From positions 1 through 24,413 of the IMG/VR virus record IMGVR_UViG_3300041964_000197: a DNA stretch of 24,413 nucleotides; one strand, 5' to 3'. A program made the translations under genes and the position numbers. This DNA comes from a virus. This document shows, in pieces, positions 1 through 8,327 of this stretch (position 1 is its first letter; every line of letters starts with the position of its first letter). Below the pieces are notes generated by a model. The model was not told the origin of the DNA. It did no database searches and saw nothing but the letters and a program-made list of their open reading frames with translations.

Positions 1-213
1 ATGCCGAGTTACACAACCGAAGTCGGGGTCAAGTTTGAGGGCGTCCTCAATGACCTTTCCTCCGAGCGTGAATTAACCAAAGGTGAGATAATCCGACGCG
101 CGGTTGCGCTCTATGCGTTCCTCCGTGAGGAGATGAAAGAGCAATCCCCGGCGCGGAAACTCTCCATAACTACGCTCGATGGCAGGATATTGAAAGACAT
201 CATGCTTCCTTGA
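1..213 (+). CDS. small ribbon-helix-helix-like protein (possibly 5' truncated by window edge)
   Basis: This encodes 70 residues starting with an ATG at the first base of the window, so the true start could lie upstream. The pattern is that of a ribbon-helix-helix (CopG/Arc type) DNA-binding protein: a short polar strand (about residues 4-10), a first helix ending in SSEREL, then TKGEIIRRAVALYAFLREEM as the second helix, matching the usual 'S/T-x-x-E-I-I-R-x-A' pattern. Such proteins bind operators as dimers and often autoregulate. It is followed after 18 nt by a membrane-protein gene on the same strand, suggesting a two-gene unit that ends at the terminator at 571-601. The base composition is less GC-rich than the late genes. 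The fold assignment rests on pattern only; the target is unknown. Confidence 0.6.
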   Translation: MPSYTTEVGVKFEGVLNDLSSERELTKGEIIRRAVALYAFLREEMKEQSPARKLSITTLDGRILKDIMLP

Positions 214-231
214 CCTTTAAGGAGCAAGTAG

Positions 232-564
232 ATGACCGAAAAACAGGATGTCGTCGTCACGATGAAGGCGATGCTGGAGCGCTTTGAAGGCGACCAAGGT
301 GCGGTTCGTCTCGTCCGTAAGCGAGTCGATATTGAGCGGGTGCTTGTTATGCTGATCGCCATAGGCGGGACGGTGACGGTGCTCGCGCTGTCCTACTGGG
401 CAGTTGCGAGTTGCTTGTATCCGAGCTACGCTGAGGGGATCACAGACCGGACTCTCAAGATGTTCCAAGGTCTTTTGATGCCGTGGATGACGGCAATTAG
501 CGCGGTACTTGGTGTACTTGTTGGTCGCCGGATACCGTCCGAGCCGATCGATAAGGCGGAGTAA
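232..564 (+). CDS. small membrane protein with two predicted transmembrane helices
   Basis: This encodes 110 residues of unknown function. The start is supported by AAGGAG at 219-224, seven bases before the ATG. A charged N-terminus of about 36 residues (rich in K, R, E) is followed by a hydrophobic helix (about residues 37-60), a short loop, and a second helix (about 76-98) ending before GRR and a polar tail. Two close helices and a small size are compatible with a holin, a superinfection-exclusion protein or another phage membrane protein, but nothing in the sequence decides between these. It is downstream of the ribbon-helix-helix-like gene and immediately upstream of the terminator at 571-601. 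A host gene flanking an integrated prophage is an alternative. Confidence 0.65.
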   Translation: MTEKQDVVVTMKAMLERFEGDQGAVRLVRKRVDIERVLVMLIAIGGTVTVLALSYWAVASCLYPSYAEGITDRTLKMFQGLLMPWMTAISAVLGVLVGRRIPSEPIDKAE

Positions 565-570
565 TGTGAG

Positions 571-601
571 AAAAGGCCCCGGCAGATCGCCGGGGCCTTT
601 T
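571..601. terminator. bidirectional intrinsic terminator
   Basis: A perfect 13-bp stem (AAAAGGCCCCGGC at 571-583 pairing with 589-601) encloses the loop AGATC. It ends in a T tract on the plus strand and, because the left arm begins AAAA, also on the minus strand. It lies between the stop of the plus-strand membrane gene (564) and the stop of the minus-strand lysin gene (659), so it can end both converging transcripts. Confidence 0.93.
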
Positions 602-616
602 CTCTTTGATTGTATT

Positions 617-635
617 GGGCGGGGCCGCGCCGCCC
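617..635. terminator. GC hairpin just past the lysin gene
   Basis: GGGCGG (617-622) pairs with CCGCCC (630-635) around a 7-nt loop. It lies between the lysin stop and the main terminator. It has no good T tract, so it may only slow polymerase or protect the late mRNA 3' end. Confidence 0.4.
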
Positions 636-658
636 TGTCCCAGTAGCATCAAGTTCGA

Positions 659-1168
659 TCATGTCACCTTGGCATCGTCCGAGTCCATATCGAGGCACCA
701 CACCTTCGACCTCTTCATCCACCCCACGCGCAGATCCCAGGTGCGCCGGTTGGGGCCCTTAGCACCGTGCGATTCCAGCGTCTTCCCGTTGAGTACAAGA
801 ATCACGTGCGAGACCCCCGACCGGTTCGCCCAATACGCGAGGCGGATACGCCCGTCCCGGAGAAGGCACGCTTCGACGGTGCTTTCCTTGAACCCCTCCT
901 TCTCAGCCCACGCCGCCTGATGCCAAGAGCCGTCCGGCATCGTCACGCGGGCGTCCGGGGGCGACGCCTGCCATACCGCCCAGCGGACGAACCCGGAGCA
1001 GTCGATGCCGCCCTTGAGACTCGCCGGGGTGGCCGTGAGGGATCGGGCTTTCCCGCCGAGCTTGTAGGGGACGCCGTTCGCGCGGCAAGCGGCAACCAGT
1101 TCGCGGATCTTGCGACCGTCGAGCGAGATGCTTTTCCAGGGGTAGTCGGAAGGGGTAGTTTCGAACAT
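659..1168 (-). CDS. NlpC/P60-family cell-wall endopeptidase (phage lysin)
   Basis: This 169-residue protein is a predicted papain-like peptidoglycan endopeptidase that cuts stem-peptide bonds of the host wall. The NlpC/P60 pattern is visible: GGIDCSGFVRWA with catalytic Cys57, then GVSHVILVLNG with His121, then ESHG with His134 as a likely third polar residue. There is no signal peptide or separate wall-binding domain, so it could be a soluble endolysin needing a holin, or a tail-tip peptidoglycan hydrolase, since it directly follows the tail hub/fibre gene. AAGGAGA on the minus strand (plus 1175-1181) supports the ATG at 1168. It is the last gene of the late unit before the terminator pair. 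Family assignment is firm; endolysin versus tail-associated hydrolase is open. Confidence 0.85.
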   Translation of the reverse strand: MFETTPSDYPWKSISLDGRKIRELVAACRANGVPYKLGGKARSLTATPASLKGGIDCSGFVRWAVWQASPPDARVTMPDGSWHQAAWAEKEGFKESTVEACLLRDGRIRLAYWANRSGVSHVILVLNGKTLESHGAKGPNRRTWDLRVGWMKRSKVWCLDMDSDDAKVT

Positions 1169-1249
1169 GAGGTGTCTCCTTGAAGAAAAAGCGGGGACGG
1201 AAACCCGCCCCCAACGTGGCCCCTATGCCGGAGGCCAAAGCGAAGAAGT

Positions 1250-4200
1250 TTAGGTTGGAAGATCCGCCCAGGTGCCGAGCCGCGACAGGATCAGCGTGTC
1301 GCCGGTGGTCACCCAGGTGCCGTTGAAGAAGGCGAACTTCGGCGTGACCGTGACGGCGGCATACGGGCTGTAGGACTCGGAGCCGTACAGCCCGTTGTCG
1401 ATGTAGTAGGTGTCGAACGTACTCACCTGGACGCGCAGGCAGTACGTCGAGTTGCTGTCCACGCGCTTGATGACGAATGGCTTCTGGGCGGATAAGTAAC
1501 TGACCGTGACGACCACATTGTTGTTTTCGCAGGAAGCGTACAGGATGTCGTCGGAGTCCGTCATCGAGTAGTTCGCCGCCTCCGTGTACTTCTGGCCGAG
1601 CGCCGGGGTGCCTGCGGACGGGGCCGCCCATGTACCGTCTCCCCGAAGGAACGTCGTGAAGGACGCCGCGCCACCTCCGAGCCGCGCCGTGTTGATCGTC
1701 CCGCTCGTGATGTCTGAGGCAGAGTGGGCATGGGCGGCTACGCCGGTGCTCGCGCTGGAACCGACCACTTGCCAGCAGAAGGAGATCCCGCCGGTGTTGT
1801 CCTGCTCGGCCTCGGAGTACCGGAAGAGCATCCATCCGTACGGGTCGGAGAAGGATTTTTGGACACTACCATCCTCGAAGTACGGGCATGAGGAGTCCGG
1901 GTAAGAGGTCGAGATGAACACCGGGTGGGCATCGCCCGTCCTCTTTTTGACCAGGAGCAACGTCCCTACCTGGATCGTCGCCCCGCTAAAGTCCCCCGGC
2001 CCGAAGTGATCCTTGTCTGGCAAATACACGTAGCCGTTGAACACGCTGGTATCCATAAGCCTGGTGTGCGAGGAGGGAATCGCCGCGTGATCGAGACCAA
2101 CGCCCGAAACCGCCGCCCAGGTGTTGTCGCCGCGCAGGAAGGTAGCCGAGGAAGCCGTCCCACTTCCGAGCCGTGCGGTTGCCATAGTCCCGGAGGTTAC
2201 CTGCGAGGCCGCGATGGCAATCTGATCCGTTCCACCCGATCCGTGGGTGCTGGCGTGGGTCGTGGGCGTCCTGGCGTTGGTCAGGCGGGTATCCGTGCCA
2301 ATGACAACTTGGGCGACACTGGCATTACCGGAGATCGGGACGTTACGAGATGCCGCAGTACCCGCGTCCGTGACCTGCGATAGCACATGCGTGTGTGTCG
2401 TCGGAGTCCGGGCATCTGTAAGCCGGGTGTCGCTCCCCAACACCACCTCCTCGCTCGCCGCGTTCCCTGACGCCGGGGCGTTTTTAGCCGCTGAGGTTCC
2501 GGCGTCGGTCACTTGGGCGAGCGTGTGCGTGTGCGCCAGAGGCGTCCGAGCGTCGGACATGCGCGGGTCGTTGGAGCCCACTGCGATCGGATTTGAAGCG
2601 CTCGTCGGGGCCACGGACAGCTTGACGATCCCCTTCTCACCCGCGCTGGCATCGCCGACCGTGGTCGTGCCGGAGCCGGTGCCCGAAGAAGAAGACCCGC
2701 GCGGTACGCCCCCGCCGGACGCCGCGCCGGACGTGGGGCCTTTCTGGCGCAGTTTGTCGTCCACAAACTGGGCGTAAAGTTCCTCTTCCGTCGGGATGGG
2801 ACGAACAAGCTCCAGGGTGTAGATGAAGATTCCGTCGTCGCCCACCTCGCCCTGGACGCGGGCTACGGGAAGATTAGAGTCCGCGTACCGCGCCCCATCC
2901 GGCCCGACCAGACGTACGCGCTCGCCGCACCGCACCTCGCGCGGGTAGTCGTAGAGGCTGACCGTCGGCGTCTTAACGGCCACGGCGTTGACCAGCAAAT
3001 ACTCCCGCGCCCACTGCCGTGCGTCGGAGATGGAGGTCAGGTCGGAAACGGAGACGGCCTTCTCCCGGCGACCGTAGACGGATTCGGAACCGTACGCGGC
3101 AGCGCTTTCGGACGCCTCGATTTCGGCCCCGGCGTCGAACTGGAGGACGAGGTTGCCCGTGTCGAGGAACTCACGTACATCGGGGTCTTCCGCGTTCCGG
3201 GCCGAGATCGCGTCGATGATCAAGGTACAGTTAGAAAGCGATCCCGAACCGTCGCCGCGGAGCGTGATGTAGCACTCGCATTTTGCCGCCTCGACCGGCG
3301 CGGTCTCCTCGACGAACATGTATTGCCACCGGTCGCGCTTGGCGGAGTCTGGGGACAGCGAGTGCCGGTCAGTCTGGATATGGCTCCCGTCCGCCTTGTA
3401 CCAGCCGAACGTGAACTCTTGGTAGGTGATCGAGTCCCCCGTCGCCAGCCATTCCCGCGCCGAGAAGTGGATGCGCTGGTTCCCCACGACCTGGAACGTG
3501 TAGTCGGGTGTATCCCGATCCCACTGGGTGTCCTGTAGACGGATCGCGGGGCTATACCGGAAGAAAACGTCGTCGCCGTCCGCGTCGAGGGCGCGATACT
3601 GGAGCGCCACCGCGTTCCTGCCGTGAAAAGCGCCGAAGCTGAACGGCTGGCAGAGAAACTGGTCGACCTTCGCCTGTCCGAACGCGATGGCCTGCCACCC
3701 CGCGGGGTAGTAGGTTGCCGCGTCCTGGAGCACCACCTCGTCGAGCAACACCCCGCCCTCTTCGCGGTAGGTTCCGAACGAGCCGTCGCTGGTGTCCGTG
3801 ATTGAGAGCGTGAACCCGGCGACGTTCGAGAGCGGGCCGGTGGGCGACTGGACGGTGAAGTCGTACTGCCGCCATTCCTGCCCGGTGTGGGTCTGAAACT
3901 GCTTCGAGACTGCCGCCCCGATGTTCGTGCCGGAGGCCGTCTTCCACTGGAGGGACACGGTGATCTTCGGCGGCGACGGGATGGAAATCTCTTTCTGCGG
4001 GTATAGCCAGAACGAGACCGTGTGCGGTCGATCCTCGCGGATCACCACCGGGTCGCTCACCGTGTGGAGGCGCGTCTGAGATATGACGTCCCCCGTTCGG
4101 TCGAGCTTTACCTGGGCCGATCCCGCGAAGGGCGCGATGCCGTCCTGGACGCCGCAGAGCGTGTTGGCGTTGGGTACACTCCACCCCGCCGGGCCGATAC

Positions 4201-5017
4201 CGAACTGGCCCGAAAGAGGCGCGATTTCCTGAAATCCGCCGTTCTTGATAAGGCTGCCCGCGCCGTTGCTCGTCGCCCGCCAGACCTCCTCGAAACTGGG
4301 GTTAGGCAAAAGCTGAGGGAACTCCGGCGTGCCGCCTTCGACAATCACGGAGTTGACCACATCGGCGACCGAGTTCAGTGTCTCGCGCTCGCCCGACGCC
4401 GCGCCGGGGAGCGGTATCACGTGGTCGGCGGTATCGGGGCCGGAGATGTTGCGAAGAAAGAGGCGGTCACGACCCAGGTCGTCCACGTCGAAACCCCAGA
4501 CGGCGCGGGAGCGGGCGAAAGCCACCAGAGAATCAAGGGCATCCCGGACGGACTTACGCTGCGTGTCGAGCGAGTCGATCTCGATGCCGATGGTCTCGGT
4601 ATCGATCACGATGTCTGGATACCTGGCGCGGAACTCGGTGGCGATCTCGGCGAAGATGCGCGACAGGTCGGTCTTCGAGCCGTACACGTAGCCTGCCTGC
4701 AGGACATGCGTCGTGAGGTCGAGCACGCGCCCGTAGCAGGTGACTTCGATCGCGGCAGGCTCGCCTTCGGAGCGGCGAATCTCGGACACGTAACCCCGGT
4801 AACGGCGGACTCCCAGATGCCAGATTTCGAGCCGGTCGCCGGTCGCTACAAGGTCACCTGCCTCAGCGTGAAGTTGCACCGTGGCGTCAGTGTAGTTGCC
4901 GCTTTGGTCAAGGGTGAAGGAGGAGATGCCGACGAGGCGCGAAGGCAACACCTTGCGAGCCCCGTTGGCGGTGCTGCCGGAAACGGAGTTTCCGCTGAAG
5001 AGCCGAACTTCGTACAT
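1250..5017 (-). CDS. large modular tail hub / tail fibre (receptor-binding) protein
   Basis: This single intact frame encodes 1255 residues. The first ~230 residues are strand-rich and resemble the ring-forming hub domain of tail-associated (Tal/gp27-like) proteins. Residues ~235-640 hold two regions resembling jelly-roll carbohydrate-binding modules; the first begins at LPNPSFEEVW. A Ser/Gly-rich linker (~760-785) leads to a fibre of 46-residue repeats with histidine pairs at 829/831 and 875/877 and a looser one at 921/925; then two RGDxTWAA repeats (Trp967, Trp1130) and a C-terminal globular domain rich in Tyr and Ser. HxH repeats of this kind bind metal in T4-type fibres (family knowledge). 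It follows the distal tail gene with a 1-nt gap and precedes the lysin, as expected for the tail tip. The role in host binding is inferred from position and architecture. Confidence 0.82.
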   Translation of the reverse strand: MYEVRLFSGNSVSGSTANGARKVLPSRLVGISSFTLDQSGNYTDATVQLHAEAGDLVATGDRLEIWHLGVRRYRGYVSEIRRSEGEPAAIEVTCYGRVLDLTTHVLQAGYVYGSKTDLSRIFAEIATEFRARYPDIVIDTETIGIEIDSLDTQRKSVRDALDSLVAFARSRAVWGFDVDDLGRDRLFLRNISGPDTADHVIPLPGAASGERETLNSVADVVNSVIVEGGTPEFPQLLPNPSFEEVWRATSNGAGSLIKNGGFQEIAPLSGQFGIGPAGWSVPNANTLCGVQDGIAPFAGSAQVKLDRTGDVISQTRLHTVSDPVVIREDRPHTVSFWLYPQKEISIPSPPKITVSLQWKTASGTNIGAAVSKQFQTHTGQEWRQYDFTVQSPTGPLSNVAGFTLSITDTSDGSFGTYREEGGVLLDEVVLQDAATYYPAGWQAIAFGQAKVDQFLCQPFSFGAFHGRNAVALQYRALDADGDDVFFRYSPAIRLQDTQWDRDTPDYTFQVVGNQRIHFSAREWLATGDSITYQEFTFGWYKADGSHIQTDRHSLSPDSAKRDRWQYMFVEETAPVEAAKCECYITLRGDGSGSLSNCTLIIDAISARNAEDPDVREFLDTGNLVLQFDAGAEIEASESAAAYGSESVYGRREKAVSVSDLTSISDARQWAREYLLVNAVAVKTPTVSLYDYPREVRCGERVRLVGPDGARYADSNLPVARVQGEVGDDGIFIYTLELVRPIPTEEELYAQFVDDKLRQKGPTSGAASGGGVPRGSSSSGTGSGTTTVGDASAGEKGIVKLSVAPTSASNPIAVGSNDPRMSDARTPLAHTHTLAQVTDAGTSAAKNAPASGNAASEEVVLGSDTRLTDARTPTTHTHVLSQVTDAGTAASRNVPISGNASVAQVVIGTDTRLTNARTPTTHASTHGSGGTDQIAIAASQVTSGTMATARLGSGTASSATFLRGDNTWAAVSGVGLDHAAIPSSHTRLMDTSVFNGYVYLPDKDHFGPGDFSGATIQVGTLLLVKKRTGDAHPVFISTSYPDSSCPYFEDGSVQKSFSDPYGWMLFRYSEAEQDNTGGISFCWQVVGSSASTGVAAHAHSASDITSGTINTARLGGGAASFTTFLRGDGTWAAPSAGTPALGQKYTEAANYSMTDSDDILYASCENNNVVVTVSYLSAQKPFVIKRVDSNSTYCLRVQVSTFDTYYIDNGLYGSESYSPYAAVTVTPKFAFFNGTWVTTGDTLILSRLGTWADLPT
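2380..2660 (-). repeat. 46-codon repeats in the tail fibre gene
   Basis: Within the tail fibre gene the pattern HTHxLxQVTDAG...SGNA...DTRLTxARTPTT recurs with an exact 46-residue (138-bp) period: His829, His875, His921. The third copy ends in HASTH instead of HTH. It is coding, not a separate element, and probably forms a trimeric rod. Confidence 0.75.
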
Positions 5018-5018
5018 G

Positions 5019-5735
5019 TTAGATGGCCCTCGCGCGGTAGGAGATCGACGCGGCGGAAACCGTGGCCCCGCCGGAGGTGGAGATCGTGAGCGTGTTAGAG
5101 CCCGGCGGCAGGGACAGGAACGAGCCGGAGAAGGCGGCCATCTTATTGAGGCTGTTCATGGTCACGGTTTCGGAAAGCGAGTTCAGGACGTAGGTGCCGG
5201 TGGCGTTGGGGGAAATAGTGCAGGAGGTGCCCGTGGTCGTGTTGGTGATCACGATCGATGAGGATGCTGGGGCCGCGCTCACCGTGATCGAAAGCGAGGG
5301 CTTTGCCGGGCGATTACCTCCGACAGAAAAAGTGCCGCCGCTGGTGCTGATCGAGGGAGCCGACAGGGTGGTGGAAAAGGCGTATGGGTCGGCGCAGGAA
5401 TAGGTCGCGGAGTAGCGAATATGGCCGATCTCCCGCTCGTCGTCGGAGATTGATTCTACGGTCGCCAGGTAGTACCAACCGTCGCGTAGAACGAGTTGCT
5501 GGGGCGTGGAGACATCGTGAACCGACTGCATAGCAGACCAAGCGGTTTGGAGCGCGTCGTAGGAGGCGGCGACGAGGGTGCCGGAAACGGAGATCCGGCG
5601 CTCGGAGGCGAACTGCTTTCCGGTGTAGTTACCAGCGCGGCCCGGCGTGGAAGCGGAGCCGACACGACCGGCATAGGGGGCGGCGACGGACTCCACCAGG
5701 GGGAGAGGCGTTCCGGCGAACGAGTAGGATGGCAT
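5019..5735 (-). CDS. distal tail protein (Dit-like)
   Basis: This 238-residue protein is a predicted distal tail protein, the hexameric ring joining the tail tube to the tip. It sits in the canonical place between tape measure and hub. The N-terminal half contains GNYTGKQFASERRISVSG and a segment ending YSATYSCADPYAF, the kind of beta-rich core and 'xxCxDPYxx' ending seen in SPP1 gp19.1-like proteins. The C-terminal half (about 130-238) is a Ser/Thr-rich beta sandwich (PSLSITVSAAPAS..., then NTLTISTSGGA) resembling the galectin-like domain of Dit proteins. The leader reads GGAACCCCCACTATGCCA, almost the same as the one before the tail chaperone gene. Its stop is one base from the fibre start. 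Function is inferred from position plus these features. Confidence 0.8.
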   Translation of the reverse strand: MPSYSFAGTPLPLVESVAAPYAGRVGSASTPGRAGNYTGKQFASERRISVSGTLVAASYDALQTAWSAMQSVHDVSTPQQLVLRDGWYYLATVESISDDEREIGHIRYSATYSCADPYAFSTTLSAPSISTSGGTFSVGGNRPAKPSLSITVSAAPASSSIVITNTTTGTSCTISPNATGTYVLNSLSETVTMNSLNKMAAFSGSFLSLPPGSNTLTISTSGGATVSAASISYRARAI

Positions 5736-5759
5736 AGTGGGGGTTCCCGTGAAAGGAAG

Positions 5760-5785
5760 TCCGAGGGGTGACCTGCCCCCTCGGA
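5760..5785. terminator. intercistronic hairpin after the tape measure gene
   Basis: A 9-bp perfect stem TCCGAGGGG (5760-5768) / CCCCTCGGA (5777-5785) with an 8-nt loop lies between the tape measure stop (5793) and the distal tail start (5735). No long T tract follows on the minus strand, so partial termination or RNA protection is more likely than full stop. Confidence 0.55.
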
Positions 5786-5792
5786 GCTGAAG

Positions 5793-8327
5793 TTAAGCGA
5801 GGCGCAGGCGCGACTGACGCCGGGCCCGCGTGAGCGACTGGATGCGCCGCACGTCGGCGGCGTCGTTGAAGGTTATGGGGCCGTTGAAGTTCACCGCGCC
5901 CCCGTCACCGCCCAGGATGTTCTGGCTGTCGCGGTTGGAGTAGATCCGTCCGGGGCCGTCGGGCACCCAGAGTTCGGGCCCGCGCTCGCCTATGATCGAG
6001 GGGCGACCGAGCGGCGGGCGTCCGCCCTCTGCGAAACCGAAGATTTTACCGACGCCCTTGACGAGTCCGCCGAGGCCCTTTGTTAGGGCCCCTCCGGTCA
6101 GCATGTCAGCGACCGGGAAGATACCGGCGGTAGCGGCACCGGCGGCGGCACCGAATGCCTGCCCGACGCCCCAGGAAGCGATAGAACCCGCGAAGCCACC
6201 ACCACCGCCCATGCCGGGGATGCCGGGGATTTGCATCCCGCCCGCGCCGGGCATGAACTGCGACAGAAGGGGGGCAAGGTTCCCTGCGTTCGCCGCACCC
6301 AGATCCGCCGAGTTGGTGACGGTCACCGGCGTGGGGGTGCGCTTCGCGTCGTCGAGTGCGCGGCTCATGGCACCGTAGGTCGATTTCGCGTCGCCCGAAG
6401 CGCCGTCACCGGTCTCTCCGTCCTTCTTCTTTGTGCCGAGTATGTCGCCGAGCAGGTCTTCCGCTCCCTTTGCCACCGCCGCCGCCGCCTTTTCCGCGAG
6501 AATGCGGATGATCGCCTGCCGGAAACCGTCGATGAGGGCCGCGAAGAACCCCTTGCCCGTGGTGAGCACGGTGGCGAAGGCGTCGCGGAACACGTCCTTG
6601 ATCGTCGCGCCCACCTGTTTGATGGCTTCGAGTTTCTTCGCCTTTTCGTTCAGGCGGTCGAACTCTCCGGCCAGCTTGCGCACCTCGGCGGCGACCTCCG
6701 GGCTCATCTTCTCCAGGCTCGTGTGGAACTGCTCCCACGCGATTCGGGCCTCGGTCGTCCCGAACTTCACCTCGCCGACCGCGATCTTCATCTCCATCAG
6801 CCGGTCGCGCAGGCCCTCCAGCCCACGCGCCTGAGCCACATTGCCGAGGGCGATGAACTCCTCGCGGAGCCGCCTCAGCTTTTCTGGGTCGATACCCCCT
6901 TCAAAATCGGTGCCCTCGCGCTGGAGTAGGAACTTGCCCCATTCGCTCCCGGTATACAGGAGCGCTTGGTACTCGTTCGCCAGTTCCCGGATCTTCTTCT
7001 TGTGCTGGTCTGCGGCTTGCATGTCGAAGAGCTGCTTGTTAAGTCCGGCGAGCGCAACGACGATCATACGGGTCAGGGGCGGCAGGGTTCGAGCGGAAGT
7101 TTGAACCGCTCCAGCGCCAGGATCGCGGGGTTCGTGGAATCTTCGACGCCTTCGACATGCAGGCGGTACTTTTCGAGTTCGACGCCCGCATCGCGGTGGG
7201 CGTCCGTGAGACCGTCCATCTTGGACTTCCACTCGTCGGCAATCTGCTTGGTCTGCTCCTCGATCGTGGAGAGCCGCTTCTCCTCGTGCTGGAGCGCGAC
7301 GATGCCCTTGATTCGATCCTTTTCCGCTTGGGTCAAGCTGCCATAGGATTTTCTTGAACACCTCGACGGCGACCTGATTTTCGACCGTTGCGTCGCGGAG
7401 AAGAAGCACCTTCTGCCGAACCGTGTCATAGAGACCGGCGAGCGCCGAGGTCACCCGGCTCTTCTCCGCCGCAGCGCCTTCCGCCTTTTTGATGGCGTCG
7501 GCGAGCCGCAGGTACTCGGAGGCAAGTTTCCCCGCCGAACCCGATTTCACATCGATCTTGTCGTACTTCTGGCCGAGTTCGCTGAGGTTGGCGGCTTGGA
7601 GCTGGCTCTTGTTCGCCGCAGTGAGTTGCTTGAGCTTCGTCCGCTGGGCGAGGACATCCGCGACCAGCGACTTGAACTGCGACTCCCGCGCTTTTCGGGC
7701 TGCTTCCGCCGCGTCCTTCGCCTGCTGTGCCGCGGCTTCGCGGGCCGCACGCGCGGCTTCTGCCGCCGCTTCTTTCTTTGCCTGCGCGACATCGAAGGCG
7801 TTCTGTTTTGCCGCCGCGATTTCGGTTCGCTTGGTGTCGGTCTTGTCGAGCTTGGCGATCGTCCCCTGGTTGACTTTGAGCCGGTTCTGCTGCCGGGCCA
7901 GTTCCGCCTTCGCCTGGTCGTACTCAAGGAGGCGCGAGGAAAGCTGGATGACCTGGGCCTTCGGATTGACCGGGATGCCCTTGGTCGTACCGTCCGCGAT
8001 CCGCTTACGAAGTTCGTCGCGCCGAGCGATCAGGGTGGGCGCTTCCTGCTCCCATTCCGCTATGATTGCCTTCTGCTTGTCGATCTCGGCCTTCGCGTCG
8101 TCGACCGCCTTCTGCGCGTTGTTCCGGGCGACGGTTTCGAGGCCGTTCGGGAGGCCCTTCGCTGCCCGTTTCACGTCCTGCTGGGTGATTTCGGCGTTCT
8201 GGTAGCGGGCGATTTCGGCCTGAGATTTGGCGATGTCTGTCTTGAGCTTGAACCACATTAGGGCCGCCCCGGCAATCGCTGCGACGACGATACCAATCGA
8301 CACGGCGAACGGCGCTATGCTCGCCAC
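5793..8327 (-). CDS. tape measure protein, C-terminal segment
   Basis: This open frame of 844 codons is the C-terminal two thirds of the tape measure protein. It opens with a hydrophobic stretch (IAPFAVSIGIVVAAIAGA) typical of tape measures, followed by a very long Ala/Lys/Glu/Gln-rich coiled coil (to ~320), more helices, and a Gly-rich tail with FAEGGRPPLGRPSIIGERG...ELWVPDGPG, a signature ending of siphovirus tape measures. Codons ~328-418 (about 7350 to 7086) are in the wrong frame: they read as an Arg-rich nonsense peptide, while the neighbouring frame at 7073-7429 reads the expected helical sequence (SLTQAEKDRIKG ... ILALERFKLPLEP). The GTG at 8327 is not a real start; the frame continues from the upstream segment. 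Confidence 0.8.
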   Translation of the reverse strand: MASIAPFAVSIGIVVAAIAGAALMWFKLKTDIAKSQAEIARYQNAEITQQDVKRAAKGLPNGLETVARNNAQKAVDDAKAEIDKQKAIIAEWEQEAPTLIARRDELRKRIADGTTKGIPVNPKAQVIQLSSRLLEYDQAKAELARQQNRLKVNQGTIAKLDKTDTKRTEIAAAKQNAFDVAQAKKEAAAEAARAAREAAAQQAKDAAEAARKARESQFKSLVADVLAQRTKLKQLTAANKSQLQAANLSELGQKYDKIDVKSGSAGKLASEYLRLADAIKKAEGAAAEKSRVTSALAGLYDTVRQKVLLLRDATVENQVAVEVFKKILWQLDPSGKGSNQGHRRAPARGEAALHDRGADQADCRRVEVQDGRSHGRPPRCGRRTRKVPPACRRRRRFHEPRDPGAGAVQTSARTLPPLTRMIVVALAGLNKQLFDMQAADQHKKKIRELANEYQALLYTGSEWGKFLLQREGTDFEGGIDPEKLRRLREEFIALGNVAQARGLEGLRDRLMEMKIAVGEVKFGTTEARIAWEQFHTSLEKMSPEVAAEVRKLAGEFDRLNEKAKKLEAIKQVGATIKDVFRDAFATVLTTGKGFFAALIDGFRQAIIRILAEKAAAAVAKGAEDLLGDILGTKKKDGETGDGASGDAKSTYGAMSRALDDAKRTPTPVTVTNSADLGAANAGNLAPLLSQFMPGAGGMQIPGIPGMGGGGGFAGSIASWGVGQAFGAAAGAATAGIFPVADMLTGGALTKGLGGLVKGVGKIFGFAEGGRPPLGRPSIIGERGPELWVPDGPGRIYSNRDSQNILGGDGGAVNFNGPITFNDAADVRRIQSLTRARRQSRLRLA

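Noticed and set aside
903-1835. 310-codon minus-strand frame across the fibre and lysin genes
   Set aside because: It overlaps two better-supported genes and is rich in Arg and His with no recognisable motif.
2380-2660. Repeated segment considered as CRISPR or mobile repeat
   Set aside because: The repeats are 138-bp coding repeats in frame with the tail fibre and diverged at DNA level, without spacers.
4022-5089. 355-codon plus-strand open frame opposite the tail fibre
   Set aside because: Antisense shadow of a GC-rich gene: no ribosome-binding site, Arg/Gly/Val-rich, and the minus frame has clear domain structure.
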